Counted from the first letter of the stretch, positions 44,258-53,546 are shown. The stretch: DNA of 64,000 nucleotides from Thiothrix nivea DSM 5205 (GCF_000260135.1 NZ_JH651384.1:995693-1059692), one strand, 5' to 3'. Translations and numbers: made by a program. Notes: generated from the letters alone by a model not told the origin.

Positions 44258-45102
44258 TATTTTTTCTCCAGTCTGGCCACAATCTCAGGGTGATAATGGG
44301 CAATGCCTTCCAATATCCCGGCGGCATAATTGCCATTCATGCCGAGGAAGCCGCCCCGCGCCAGATACAGCGCCTGTGCCATATCCGCCATATTGGCCAT
44401 TTGTAGCGCTTCCACCTTGATTTCACGGCTGGCATTGTTGACCAGGGTGGCGGGAATCGGGCTGACCAACACCGGCAAATCATTGCCGCTGTCGCCGAAA
44501 AATACCGTGTTTGCCAACGCAAAACCCTGCTGTTCCTGCAAAAACTCGATCGCGTGGCGCTTGCTGGCGCTGGCGGGCAGAATGTCGAGAAGGCCGATAT
44601 TGGCCGGTTCGTCGATGCTCCAGATCAGGTTGGCATTGATGTTGTTGGCCACCAGCCGCATTTGCACAGCATCCATCAAGTACTGGTGGTTGGTGCTCAG
44701 CTTGACGTAGTAGCTCAGTTTGTGGGTGTTCTGTTTTGCATTTTCCTGTAAACGCAAGGCTGGGAAGTCGTGCAGCAGTCTGGCCAGTTGTGCATGGTCG
44801 CGCCCACCCCAGTCGGGGGCGATATGGTTTTCCCATGCACTCCATGGTTTCCATTGCCAGCCCTGGCAAGTGTAGAGGGTGGAACCGACATCGCCGATCA
44901 CGAAATCTGGCAGCGGCAGGTCGTATTCGATGATAGCGTCGCGTACCAGCTTATCATGCCGCCCGCTGACATAGGCGAGGGTAATTTCTGGCAATGCCGC
45001 CAGCTTGCGGAACCAGTAACGGGCTTTGGGCGATTCCGGTTCCGCGCCGTTGGGGATCAGGGTGCGGTCGAGATCGGTACAGATCAGCAGTGCCTGGTTC
45101 AT
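44257..45102 (-). CDS. HAD-type sucrose-phosphate phosphatase
   Basis: A 281-residue phosphatase of the sucrose-phosphatase/Cof-like HAD group: TDLDRTLIPN with the nucleophile Asp near residue 9, AYVSGRHDK (motif II) and FGDSGNDLPVL (motif IV). It removes phosphate from sucrose 6-phosphate. It overlaps the synthase by 4 bp. The synthase also has a C-terminal phosphatase-like domain, so two candidates for this step exist. Confidence 0.87.
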   Translation of the reverse strand: MNQALLICTDLDRTLIPNGAEPESPKARYWFRKLAALPEITLAYVSGRHDKLVRDAIIEYDLPLPDFVIGDVGSTLYTCQGWQWKPWSAWENHIAPDWGGRDHAQLARLLHDFPALRLQENAKQNTHKLSYYVKLSTNHQYLMDAVQMRLVANNINANLIWSIDEPANIGLLDILPASASKRHAIEFLQEQQGFALANTVFFGDSGNDLPVLVSPIPATLVNNASREIKVEALQMANMADMAQALYLARGGFLGMNGNYAAGILEGIAHYHPEIVARLEKK

Positions 45103-47249
45103 GACGTTACTACCTCACAGGTCTGGAAGAAATGGTAGTGCTCAATGGCTTCCAGTATACCTTCTGCATAAGGCCGTTCGGCAAAGAAGATGTTTTCCCC
45201 CTGCGTCAGGTCGGAAAGCTCTTCGTTGTGGCGGTTGGCGACCACCACGGCCAAGGTGTTGCCGCGCATCATGTCTTCATCCGCACCCGAACCGCCAGCT
45301 GCGAGGATGCGTTCCAGCGGAATCTCGCGTTTATCGGCAAACCAGCGCAGCGCCAGCCCCTTGGAGGCACGTACCGGAATAATGTCGAGGTATTGGCCGA
45401 ACGACAGCATCGCATTCACCGCTTGCCCTTCCTGATGCAGCAGCTTGTTGATGTGCTGAAGATCCGGCGCTATTTGCGGGTCGATGTAATAGCTGACCTT
45501 GAAGCGGCTCTGTTCACGGTTGGGTTGCAGTTTCAGCCCCGGCAGGTCTTGCAGGGTACGGCGGATGATGCGAGGGTTCCACAGGTGGTCGATGTGCCGC
45601 TCCCAGGCCGTGTCAGGAACCAGGTTGGGGGCGTAGTAAATTTCGGTGCCAAGGCTGGTGATCAGCACATCCGGCATCGGGATGCTGTGTTTCTTCAAAG
45701 CCTGCATGGCGGAATCCATCCGCCGCCCGGTGGCGATGCCAAACAGCACGCACTTGCGGTTGGCTTGCAGGGCTGTAATGAAAGGCGCGAGTGATTCCGG
45801 CTTGCCCAGCAGGTTCTGGTCGAGGTCGGAGAACAGCGCGCGGTCGTGGTGCAACTGCTTGCGGCGCTTGGCCTGTACGGGTGGGGAAGCCTGCGCCTGT
45901 TCCAGCAGCGGCTGGATGACTTGCAGGTATTTTTCCACGTGCGCCTGCCAGGAATAGTGCTGTTTGACGCCTTGCAGACCGTTGTTGACGAGGGTTTGCC
46001 ATTGTGCGGTTTCGGTCAGCACTCGCAGCAGCTTTGCCACGATGTCTTCGCGGTCAAGCGGGTTGATCAGGTAGCCGTTCTGGCAGTTGCCGATGATGTC
46101 AGTGGGGCCGCCGTCTTCGGTGGCGACGATCGGCACGCCGCTGGCGGCAGCTTCGATCAGGGTCAGGCCGAACGGTTCGGTTAGCGCCGGGTTGATGAAC
46201 ACGCCTTTGCTGAGCGCGGCCAGCCGGTAGAGGGTAGGCACTTCATCCGACTGGTGATGCTTGGGGTAGGCGGCCTTGCCGTACAGGTCGTATTGGTCGA
46301 CGTGCATGAGGATGTCTTGCAGCACTTCCTGCGCGCCGGTATCCATGTCGCGGATGTCGTCACGGTTACCGGCAACGATGACCAGGTTGGCGAGTTCCTG
46401 TAATTCCTTGGATTCGCCGTAGGCGCTGACCAATTGCACAATGTTCTTGCGCGGGTCGGGGCGCGAGAGGGCGAGGATGATGGGCTTGCCGGGGTCTTGC
46501 AGGAAACGGGCGACTTCGGCGGCGATGCTGGTGCTGTATTCATCGCCAGCGGGGGCGTGGAACTGTTGCAGGTCGGTGCCGGGCGGGACGACGCGCATCC
46601 GTTCGGGCTGGTAGTGGTCGTAGAGGGCGTACTGCTCGTTGATTTCCTGATGGGTACTGGTGATGACGCGCTCGGCCACGCCCAGGGTAGTTTCTTCCGC
46701 TTCGATGCGGCGGGTGATGGTGTAGCGGGCTTCCAGCGCCTCCTTGCTATGCCCGGCGGCGAGGAGCTGGCGGCGCTTGCTACGCCCGAGCGAGTGGCCG
46801 GTGAATACCAGCGGGATGCCTAGATGGTGGGAAACGCGCGTGCCGACGTGGCCTGCATCCGCGTAATGACCGTGGATGATGGCCGGGCGGCGTGGTTGCT
46901 GCTTGAGGAATTCGATCAGGTTGTCGGCGAAGTTGTCGAGGCAGTCCCACAGGTGTTCCTTGGGGATGTAGGTGTCTTCGCCACAGTCGATGCGCACGAT
47001 GCGGGTGTTGGCGGAAAGCGGCTCGATGGGTTGGGCGTAATCTTCGCTGACGGTGGGGTCGGCCACCCGCCGGGTAATCAGGTCTACCTGCCCGACAGAT
47101 GGGTGTTCGCCCAGTGCGCGCGCCAGTTCCACCACGTATTTGGTCTGGCCGCCGGTGTCGGCGTCACGCCCGAGTTCCAGGTTCTGACCGCGTATCAGCC
47201 CGTGCACGCTGATCAGGACGATGTAAGGTTTGTTGTCGTCGTTCGTCAT
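45099..47249 (-). CDS. Sucrose-phosphate synthase (GT4) with C-terminal phosphatase-like domain
   Basis: A 716-residue protein starting at 47249 (CGGAGCACAAC upstream; an ATG 13 codons earlier is less likely). Residues 1-460 are the GT-B synthase: SVHGLIRGQNLELGRDADTGGQTKYVVELA, FTGHSLGRSKRRQLL, SRPDPRKNIVQLV and EPFGLTLIEAAASGVPIVAT. Residues 480-716 form an HAD-like sucrose-phosphatase domain (ALFSDLDQNLLG, GIATGRRMDSAM, ILAAGGSGADEDMM). The nucleophile position reads DLDQN, where active enzymes have DLDxT, so the domain may be inactive. It joins UDP-glucose and fructose 6-phosphate, likely for osmoprotection or storage. Confidence 0.9.
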   Translation of the reverse strand: MTNDDNKPYIVLISVHGLIRGQNLELGRDADTGGQTKYVVELARALGEHPSVGQVDLITRRVADPTVSEDYAQPIEPLSANTRIVRIDCGEDTYIPKEHLWDCLDNFADNLIEFLKQQPRRPAIIHGHYADAGHVGTRVSHHLGIPLVFTGHSLGRSKRRQLLAAGHSKEALEARYTITRRIEAEETTLGVAERVITSTHQEINEQYALYDHYQPERMRVVPPGTDLQQFHAPAGDEYSTSIAAEVARFLQDPGKPIILALSRPDPRKNIVQLVSAYGESKELQELANLVIVAGNRDDIRDMDTGAQEVLQDILMHVDQYDLYGKAAYPKHHQSDEVPTLYRLAALSKGVFINPALTEPFGLTLIEAAASGVPIVATEDGGPTDIIGNCQNGYLINPLDREDIVAKLLRVLTETAQWQTLVNNGLQGVKQHYSWQAHVEKYLQVIQPLLEQAQASPPVQAKRRKQLHHDRALFSDLDQNLLGKPESLAPFITALQANRKCVLFGIATGRRMDSAMQALKKHSIPMPDVLITSLGTEIYYAPNLVPDTAWERHIDHLWNPRIIRRTLQDLPGLKLQPNREQSRFKVSYYIDPQIAPDLQHINKLLHQEGQAVNAMLSFGQYLDIIPVRASKGLALRWFADKREIPLERILAAGGSGADEDMMRGNTLAVVVANRHNEELSDLTQGENIFFAERPYAEGILEAIEHYHFFQTCEVVTS

Positions 47250-47422
47250 GTTGTGCTCCGGTTTGCGCACAAAGGCATTAGTGCGCATGGAGTTTTTCTG
47301 AGGGTGTGGGGGCTATTCTAGCATGGATGAGGTAGCGTCTGTTATTCTCGTAAATGATCAGTGCCATTCCCCTACATATTGACCTGTTAGAACAAATGCA
47401 GGCAAAGGTATAATTCCCCGCC

Positions 47423-48196
47423 ATGTCATTACTCGACATCCACAATCTGCAAGTCCGCTTCAACACCCCGGAAGGCCAGGTGGAAGCCGTGCGCGGGGTG
47501 GATTTGCAACTTGAGCCGGGCGCTACCTTGGCCGTCGTGGGCGAATCCGGCGCCGGTAAAAGCCAGGTCTTCCATGCCGTGATGGGCTTGCTACCCCGCA
47601 ATGCCAACGCTAGCGGGCAAGTGTTTTTCACCGGGACTGACCTGCTGAACCAGCCTGCCAAAACCCTGAACCAGTACCGTGGCAAACGCATGGCGATGAT
47701 TTTCCAGGATCCGATGACAGCGTTGAACCCCTTGCTCACCATCGGGCGGCAACTATCCGAAGTGCTGGAAGTGCATCAGGGCATGGGCGCGAAAACGGCG
47801 CGGAACCAAGCCATCGCCATGCTCGAACAGGTACGCATCCCCGATGCTGCCCGCCGTTTCCACAACTACCCGCACGAAATGTCCGGCGGGATGCGCCAGC
47901 GGGTGATGATTGCCATGGCGCTGCTGTGCGAACCGCAACTGCTGATTGCTGACGAACCAACCACGGCGCTGGATGTGACGGTGCAATCCGACATCATGGC
48001 GCTGTTGCGCGACATCCGCGCCAGCCGCGAAATGGCCATCGTGCTGATCACCCATGACCTACCGCTGGCGGGTGGTTTGTGTGACCGGGTGGCTGTCATG
48101 CGCCATGGTCAAGTGATCGAAACTGGCGTTACGGAAAGCCTGTTCCACCAGCCGCAACACCCCTATACCCGCGAACTGCTGGGGGCGCGTCACTGA
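47423..48196 (+). CDS. ABC transporter ATP-binding protein, peptide/nickel type (DppD/OppD-like)
   Basis: A 257-residue ATPase with Walker A GESGAGKSQ, Q-loop MIFQDPMTALNP, signature MSGGMRQRVMI, Walker B LLIADEPTTALDV and switch LITHDLPLAGG. Sequence style is DppD/OppD, but it lacks the extra C-terminal oligopeptide-transporter region (about 60-70 residues), ending right after PYTRELLGARH. No permease or binding-protein gene is adjacent, so its partners are elsewhere. Confidence 0.85.
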   Translation: MSLLDIHNLQVRFNTPEGQVEAVRGVDLQLEPGATLAVVGESGAGKSQVFHAVMGLLPRNANASGQVFFTGTDLLNQPAKTLNQYRGKRMAMIFQDPMTALNPLLTIGRQLSEVLEVHQGMGAKTARNQAIAMLEQVRIPDAARRFHNYPHEMSGGMRQRVMIAMALLCEPQLLIADEPTTALDVTVQSDIMALLRDIRASREMAIVLITHDLPLAGGLCDRVAVMRHGQVIETGVTESLFHQPQHPYTRELLGARH

Positions 48197-48250
48197 ACAT
48201 TTTCCCCTTGCAAAGGTCTTATACTCAAGGGCTTAGAGGGAGAAAACATC

Positions 48251-49045
48251 ATGTGCAAAGCAAGCCATTTCCTGCGCGGTTGCGTTATCGCCTGCGCCAG
48301 TCTGTTGCCACTTAGCGGGTGCGCGGCGGATGCCCCATCAGTGTCCCCGCTTACTGCCGCTGCGCCAGCAAACCTGCCTGCACTGGATTTTGCCAGCATG
48401 TGGCAACCCGGCTGGCAATGCGGGCAGGAAACACCTGTCAGCCGCACACTGGTGCAATCGCTGCTTGATAAAAAGGCGTTGTATGGTTATGCCCTCAACG
48501 GTATTCCACTGCCCATGCTGCTGGGTAAAGACCCTCAGCAGCTTGGTTCCATCCTGTTTGTGCAATATCAGGGAAGCTGGCACGCCTGGCCCATTGCGGA
48601 AGGTGGCGAAGTGCTGGCCGCCTACAGTACGCCTGCTTTCAACCGCGTGATGCTGTTCGCCACCGGAGGGCGGCAAGGGCCGGGCAACCATTACGTGGTG
48701 CTGCACGGCAAACACCAACTGGGTGAATTTGGCTGCTCCAGCATTTCCCTGCCTGCCGAACTGGATCGGCCTGACTGGGGTCAACAGTACCCTGCCATCC
48801 AGGCGTTTAATATGGACGAAACAGGGCGCGGACTCCTGTTCACCACATCCACCGCCCAGTCAGTCGGGGCAGACCTTCCCCAGCGGTATCAGTATTCCAC
48901 CCATGATTGGGGCAGAAGCTGGAGTGAAGCCGGGCAAACACAGGCGACTAACGCTAACATGACAGGCATTTTCCAGCCAATCAGTGAAATACCACCACCG
49001 CCCTGGTTTGTGCATGGGTTGCTGGCCAGTGACGAGACGCCGTAG
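48251..49045 (+). CDS. Hypothetical lipoprotein
   Basis: A 264-residue protein with a lipobox (LLPLSGCAAD, Cys near residue 24) and no recognised domain. Several short aromatic/glycine segments (FVQYQGSWHAWPIAEGGEVLAAY, STHDWGRSWSEAG) look like a beta-propeller or sialidase-type repeat, but this is weak. It follows the ABC ATPase by 54 bp on the same strand. Confidence 0.55.
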   Translation: MCKASHFLRGCVIACASLLPLSGCAADAPSVSPLTAAAPANLPALDFASMWQPGWQCGQETPVSRTLVQSLLDKKALYGYALNGIPLPMLLGKDPQQLGSILFVQYQGSWHAWPIAEGGEVLAAYSTPAFNRVMLFATGGRQGPGNHYVVLHGKHQLGEFGCSSISLPAELDRPDWGQQYPAIQAFNMDETGRGLLFTTSTAQSVGADLPQRYQYSTHDWGRSWSEAGQTQATNANMTGIFQPISEIPPPPWFVHGLLASDETP

Positions 49046-49089
49046 GCGGGGCATTCTGTTACAATCTGCTTTTTGCCAAGGCGTCTACC

Positions 49090-49836
49090 ATGCTGTTGGA
49101 TTTCAGTTTGTTCCAGACCCTGATTGTCGGCCTCATATTTGTGTGGACGGGGTTTGTGCGTACTGGCCTAGGGTTTGGCGGCGCTGCCCTGGGTTTGCCG
49201 CTGATGCTGTTTATTGACCATGACCCTCTGTTATGGCTACCCATCATCGGTACGCACCTGCTGTTTTTTTCGGGGCTGACCCTGAGCAAGCGCCTGCATA
49301 ACGTTGACTGGGCCTACCTGCGTTCCTCTTCACTGTACATCATCCCACCCGCTATTGTCGGCGTATTCGGGTTGGTCAACCTGCCAACTCTGTGGGTGAA
49401 CATTTTCATCTATTCCATCAGCCTGTTTTACGGGATTATCTGGATGCTCAACCGCACCATTGCCAGCAACCAAAGCTGGGCAGACAAACTGTTGCTGATC
49501 CTGGGCGGTTATGTAGCAGGTACTTCGCTGACCGGCGCGCCACTGATGGTGGCGGTTTACATGCGCAACGTGGCGAAGGCAAAACTGCGCGACACCCTGT
49601 TCGTGCTGTGGTTTGTACTGGTCACGATCAAGATGAGCACCTTCATTGCGCTGTCGGTTGAGCTGCATTTCGTCACGGCGCTGGCGCTGATCCCGGTTGC
49701 TGCCATCGGCCACGTGCTGGGCTTGAAAGCGCACGACGCCATCATGCGCAACGACCGGTTGTTCAAGCGCTGGATCGGCGGTGGGCTGGCGATTGTCAGT
49801 TTCCTTGGCCTTCTGAGCCTTGATTGGCCAAATTAA
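49090..49836 (+). CDS. TauE/SafE-family membrane permease (probable sulfonate or sulfite exporter)
   Basis: A 248-residue membrane protein with about seven or eight helices and two internal repeats typical of TauE/SafE, visible as GLGFGGAALGLPLMLFI near residue 27 and GYVAGTSLTGAPLMVAVYM near residue 140. Family members export sulfite, sulfoacetate or similar anions. In a sulfur-oxidising organism this would be expected, but the substrate is not shown. It contains a 29-bp stretch that reappears at the end of the methyltransferase gene. Confidence 0.85.
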   Translation: MLLDFSLFQTLIVGLIFVWTGFVRTGLGFGGAALGLPLMLFIDHDPLLWLPIIGTHLLFFSGLTLSKRLHNVDWAYLRSSSLYIIPPAIVGVFGLVNLPTLWVNIFIYSISLFYGIIWMLNRTIASNQSWADKLLLILGGYVAGTSLTGAPLMVAVYMRNVAKAKLRDTLFVLWFVLVTIKMSTFIALSVELHFVTALALIPVAAIGHVLGLKAHDAIMRNDRLFKRWIGGGLAIVSFLGLLSLDWPN

Positions 49837-50484
49837 AAGATGACCCCAGCCCGCACACGCCCCTTCTCATGCCAAACAGGCTAAGCGTGCAAATCCCGGT
49901 TCAGACCAGCAACCCATGCCGCGCAAACACACTCAACGGGTGAGCCGTTGATCACCTACGTCCAGACCTTTCAATTCATTGCCCAAGTTTGTCACTGATT
50001 TTTGTGCTTCTTGTCCAGATAAAACAGAGGAACTTATACGCAGTCCGTTTGAACGACCCGTGAATTAGATGGCATAAACAGATGTGGGTAACGATATGGC
50101 ATATGTCGACTCCCCCTACCTTGCAGGGTATTATGACTTTTGACCGGAAATTGCCGGGAAAATACTGTCTCAACGCCCATAGTTACTGATAGCCATGGCT
50201 TATTTAAAATAAGCCCATAAATAAAAAAGAACGCAGGCATTTAAAATTTTATTTAAAAATTTCAAAATAACCGTTTGATTATTGGCCATGCTTGACTATG
50301 CTTATTTTGTCCTCATGATGAGGATGAGTGTGTGGCTCTGCAACAAAATGGTTTTGCAGGGTAAAGTCGGTAGCTAATTCATGATGATCAGCATGGATGC
50401 TGGAGCGTTTTAATATCAGTAGCCAATGAAAAACTTGGATGTTGCCGTATATTTGGATAGATTATTTATTTGGAGAATTAAACT
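49837..50484. other. AT-rich intergenic region with a methyltransferase 3'-end remnant
   Basis: The 648 bp hold no convincing gene. At 49906-49936 the minus strand reads LSVFARHGLLV then a stop, matching the end of the methyltransferase at 53547-55121 (LLNVFARHGLL). This is a leftover copy of that terminus. The DNA turns AT-rich after about 49970. The promoter for the curli-like unit should be in the last 100 bp; GGAG lies 9 bp before the start at 50485. Confidence 0.5.
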
Positions 50485-50772
50485 ATGAAAGGGATTGCTA
50501 TCATTTCTGCCCTGCTGTTGCTTGGCAGTACTTCAGCTTTTGCAACTGGTACCAACATTGACATGCATATTCATGATGTTGAGATTTTCCAGGCTCAGGA
50601 TGGGACTGATTTAACCCAAAGGGCTGTTGTCTCACATGTGACTGACCAATTCGCTGGCCAAGCAAATATCTATGTCCATAATTCAAAAATTTATCAAAAG
50701 CAAAGAGGACAGAATGGAACACAATCCGCGACCATTGCAACCATTTGTGATTGTGACACTACCCGTCCGTGA
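50485..50772 (+). CDS. Secreted curlin-like repeat protein
   Basis: A 95-residue protein with a signal peptide ending near AFATG. The mature part holds two imperfect repeats of about 25 residues (IHDVEIFQAQDGTDLTQRAV and VHNSKIYQKQRGQNGTQSAT) sharing the pattern [FY]Qx(Q)xGx4QxA. Glutamine/glycine/alanine spacing of this sort resembles the strand-turn-strand repeats of curlin and HfaA-type amyloid subunits. The CsgG-like gene two positions downstream supports secretion and assembly outside the cell. A hairpin after the gene should raise its level relative to downstream genes. Confidence 0.55.
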   Translation: MKGIAIISALLLLGSTSAFATGTNIDMHIHDVEIFQAQDGTDLTQRAVVSHVTDQFAGQANIYVHNSKIYQKQRGQNGTQSATIATICDCDTTRP

Positions 50773-50790
50773 TTGATTAAATAAACAGGG

Positions 50791-50825
50791 ATATCCCTAC
50801 CTAAATTATGGGTAGGGGTATTTTT
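50791..50825 (+). terminator. Stem-loop after the curlin-like gene (attenuating terminator)
   Basis: ATATCCCTACC pairs with GGTAGGGGTAT (one G-T pair) around an 8-base loop and is followed by TTTT. It lies 18 bp after the stop and before the next gene on the same strand, so partial read-through is expected. Confidence 0.7.
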
Positions 50826-50850
50826 GGCAGATGACCAAAGAGATAACATC

Positions 50851-51177
50851 ATGATTCGTTTTAATACACGCCTTGTGCTATCTGCCTGCTTAGCATTACT
50901 TGCCAGTAATGCAGCAGCTTTGCCTGACGGCAGTTCCCCTCCTGATATGGTAGACATGTCAGCCACCTACGCCAAGACACGTGCCAAACTGAGGGCATAC
51001 CAAGTAGACTTCAGAAATACAGGGACAGATGCTGACCCATTTGCAGTGGCAAGCCTGGATACTGATGGTTGTGACTTGAATGTTGGCAATGTGTTCCTGG
51101 ATAACTCATCCCCTCCTCCAGATGACATCATTGTTTTTGTTCAAGGTGATATCCTACAAGCCAATAACTGTCGGTAA
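50851..51177 (+). CDS. Small secreted protein of unknown function
   Basis: A 108-residue protein starting at the ATG at 50851, with a signal peptide (RLVLSACLALLASNAAALPDG). The mature part ends TDGCDLNVGNVFLDN and VFVQGDILQANNC, with two cysteines that could form a disulfide. I know no family for it. It lies between the curlin-like subunit and a CsgG-like pore, so it may be a nucleator, chaperone or minor subunit. Confidence 0.5.
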   Translation: MIRFNTRLVLSACLALLASNAAALPDGSSPPDMVDMSATYAKTRAKLRAYQVDFRNTGTDADPFAVASLDTDGCDLNVGNVFLDNSSPPPDDIIVFVQGDILQANNCR

Positions 51178-51275
51178 GCAGATGCATTGAAATATCCGTT
51201 GGTCTTTTCCTCGAGGCTGAGGAGCAGGCTCCTTTAATAAATAAAAAAATAATTGTCACAGAAAAAAGGGGTTAT

Positions 51276-52064
51276 ATGAGAGGGATGCAAACGCCATTTT
51301 TAATGGCGAGTATTTTTTTAGTGTTAACTGGTTGTGTCAGCCTCGATTCAAGACTGGAAAATGAGTTCGAGGAAGTAAAAAAAGGCCCTGTCGGAGCCCC
51401 TTACAAAAGCATCACCAGCTTTTCCAGTTCTTTACGTTGCATGGATAATATCATGCTTGCAAAGGGTATCAGGAATATCCCTGTTATGGTTGAAGATGTG
51501 GATGACAAAACTGATGAGGTCAAGATGGGCGTCAGGGATATGCTGGTATCAGCCATTTCCGAGATGACGTATAGAAGCCATGGCATCAGGCTAATCTTAT
51601 ATGGCAAGGATACAGGCAACCTTGTTTCCTTTTTGAAAGCCGCCAATAACAATACAGCTTATGAACAATTGCCACTGTATGACATCCAAGGTTCTATCAG
51701 CCAGTTTGACAAAGGTGTCGTCAGTACCGATGCCAGTGTTGGGTTGTTTGCCCGCAGAGATGGTGGGATGGGCTTTTCCAGGGGTTCATCTTTAAGCGTA
51801 GTGGCACTGGATTTAAATGTATTGAATACCAGTGACATGAGCGTCGTTCCTGGTGTTTCATCCAAAAATTCGGTGGCGATCTTCCAAAAAGGCAATTCAT
51901 TGGATGCGGATGCAAGCATTAACAAATTTGGCGTTTATTTCGACATAAACCTAAACCGGAATGAAGGCCAAGCACAAGCAGTACGTTCGTTGGTAGAACT
52001 GGCAGCGGTTGAAATCATAGGCAAACTGGTCAGGGTTCCTTACGAACAATGCCTGAAAGAGTAA
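51276..52064 (+). CDS. CsgG/HfaB-like outer-membrane lipoprotein
   Basis: A 262-residue lipoprotein (lipobox FLVLTGCVS, Cys20). Residues 80-262 follow the CsgG/HfaB layout: MLVSAISEMTYRSHGIRLI, YDIQGSISQFDKGV, a glycine-rich hairpin region (GLFARRDGGMGFSRGSS), LSVVALDLNVLNTSDMSVVPG, then GVYFDINLNRNEGQAQAVRSLVELAAVEII. CsgG forms a nine-fold outer-membrane channel for unfolded amyloid subunits. The low-GC composition sets the three genes apart from both flanks. No csgE or csgF homologue is visible. Confidence 0.6.
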   Translation: MRGMQTPFLMASIFLVLTGCVSLDSRLENEFEEVKKGPVGAPYKSITSFSSSLRCMDNIMLAKGIRNIPVMVEDVDDKTDEVKMGVRDMLVSAISEMTYRSHGIRLILYGKDTGNLVSFLKAANNNTAYEQLPLYDIQGSISQFDKGVVSTDASVGLFARRDGGMGFSRGSSLSVVALDLNVLNTSDMSVVPGVSSKNSVAIFQKGNSLDADASINKFGVYFDINLNRNEGQAQAVRSLVELAAVEIIGKLVRVPYEQCLKE

Positions 52065-52161
52065 TGCTGGCACATTAAACAATGAAGAAAACCAAGTTTT
52101 TCAGGGTATGTTTTCGCATCCTCTGAACCAGGGTGGACAAGGATGTCTGCCCTGCTTAATT

Positions 52162-53432
52162 GGCTCTATGTGAATCGTAGTGGGTAGATTATCCTAAGGG
52201 TATGAACAGCGACACACTATTTGGAATGGCCTTGGGGCTGACCTCACCTTGGCAGGTGGACAGCATCGACTTCAGCGGGACGGAAGGACGCCAGGAATTG
52301 CACATCCGTATCAGCTTCGCGCGTGGCAGCCGTTTTGCCGACCAAAGCGGGGAACCTTGCCCGGTGCATGACACGGTGGAGCGGCGTTGGCAGCACCTGA
52401 ACTTCTTTGAGCATACCTGTTACCTGCATTGCCGTGTCCCGCGCATCCGCACCGGATCGGGTCAGGTTGAGACGGTTGCCGTCCCCTGGGCGCGTCCCGG
52501 AAGTGGCTTCACGCTGCTGTTTGAGGCGCTGGCCATGGCACTGATCGAACGGGAGATGCCGGTCAACCGGGTGGCGGAACTGATGCGGGTCAACCCGCAA
52601 CGCATCTGGACGGTGTTCAACCACTGGGTTTGTGAAGGCCGCCAGCAGGATGACCCGTCCGGCATCACCCGGCTGGGGGTGGACGAGACCTCCACCCGCA
52701 AAGGGCACAACTACATCACTGTGGGGGTTGGCCTGGATGCCCGCCGCGTCGTCCATGCCACCGAAGGCAAGGGCAAGGAAACGCTGTCCCAGATCCAGAA
52801 ACACCTGGCCAGCCATGAGGTGAAACCGTCACAAATCACCGATGTCAGCATTGACCTGTCGCCTGCATTCATTGCCGGGGTAGGGGAAGCCTTCCCGGAT
52901 GCCGCCATCACCTTTGACCATTTCCACGTCACCCAGTTGCTGAACAAGGCCATGGACAAGGTGCGCAAGCTGGAGCGCAAGGAACATGCCGACCTCAAAG
53001 GCCACAAGTACACCTTCCTGAAAAACTACGATAACCTGTCAGAACAGCAGGAGCAGTCACTGGCAGAGTTCATCACCCTCTACCCCACGCTGGGTACTGC
53101 CTACCGTCTCAAGGTGCTGTTCAACGACCTGTGGACAATGCCCGACAGGAAAACGGCGGAAGCCTTCCTGCAACAATGGTGTGATGAGGTGGATTCTGCT
53201 GGCATCCCGGCCTTCCAGACGTTTGCCAACACCGTCCGGGCGCACTGGTCGGGGATCATCCGGTTCGTTGAATCACACATCTCCAACGGCATCCTCGAAG
53301 GCATCAACCACAAAATACAGTTGGCCAAACGGCGGGCGCGGGGGTTCCGCAATACCCACAACCTCATCAACATGGTTTACTTCCTGTGCGGCAAACTGGA
53401 GTTCAGTTACCCACGGTATTCCACATAGAGCC
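52162..53432 (+). mobile_element. ISL3-family insertion sequence
   Basis: A 1271-bp element. The ends are imperfect inverted repeats beginning GGCTCTATGTG at the left and, on the other strand, at the right. It is flanked by a perfect 8-bp target duplication, GCTTAATT (52154-52161 and 53433-53440), the length expected for ISL3. The transposase is intact. The insertion lies just after the CsgG-like gene and leaves it whole. Confidence 0.95.
52202..53428 (+). CDS. ISL3-family transposase
   Basis: A 408-residue transposase of the ISL3 group. An N-terminal zinc-finger-like segment (CPVHDTVERRW) and helix-turn-helix (RVAELMRVNPQRIWTVFNHWV) precede the DDE core: D in LGVDETSTRKGHNYITV, D in VSIDLSPAFIAGVGEAFPDA with TFDHFHV, and E in GILEGINHKIQLAKRRARGFRN. 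The frame fills the element. Confidence 0.96.
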   Translation: MNSDTLFGMALGLTSPWQVDSIDFSGTEGRQELHIRISFARGSRFADQSGEPCPVHDTVERRWQHLNFFEHTCYLHCRVPRIRTGSGQVETVAVPWARPGSGFTLLFEALAMALIEREMPVNRVAELMRVNPQRIWTVFNHWVCEGRQQDDPSGITRLGVDETSTRKGHNYITVGVGLDARRVVHATEGKGKETLSQIQKHLASHEVKPSQITDVSIDLSPAFIAGVGEAFPDAAITFDHFHVTQLLNKAMDKVRKLERKEHADLKGHKYTFLKNYDNLSEQQEQSLAEFITLYPTLGTAYRLKVLFNDLWTMPDRKTAEAFLQQWCDEVDSAGIPAFQTFANTVRAHWSGIIRFVESHISNGILEGINHKIQLAKRRARGFRNTHNLINMVYFLCGKLEFSYPRYST

Positions 53433-53546
53433 GCTTAATTTTTATAAAACCACATATCAGGACATTCTGCCAGTGCCCTCATGTATCCCAGCGGAAGAGC
53501 TGATACCTCAATAAGGGAAATAGCAATGCAAGGCAGGCAAGATGAC

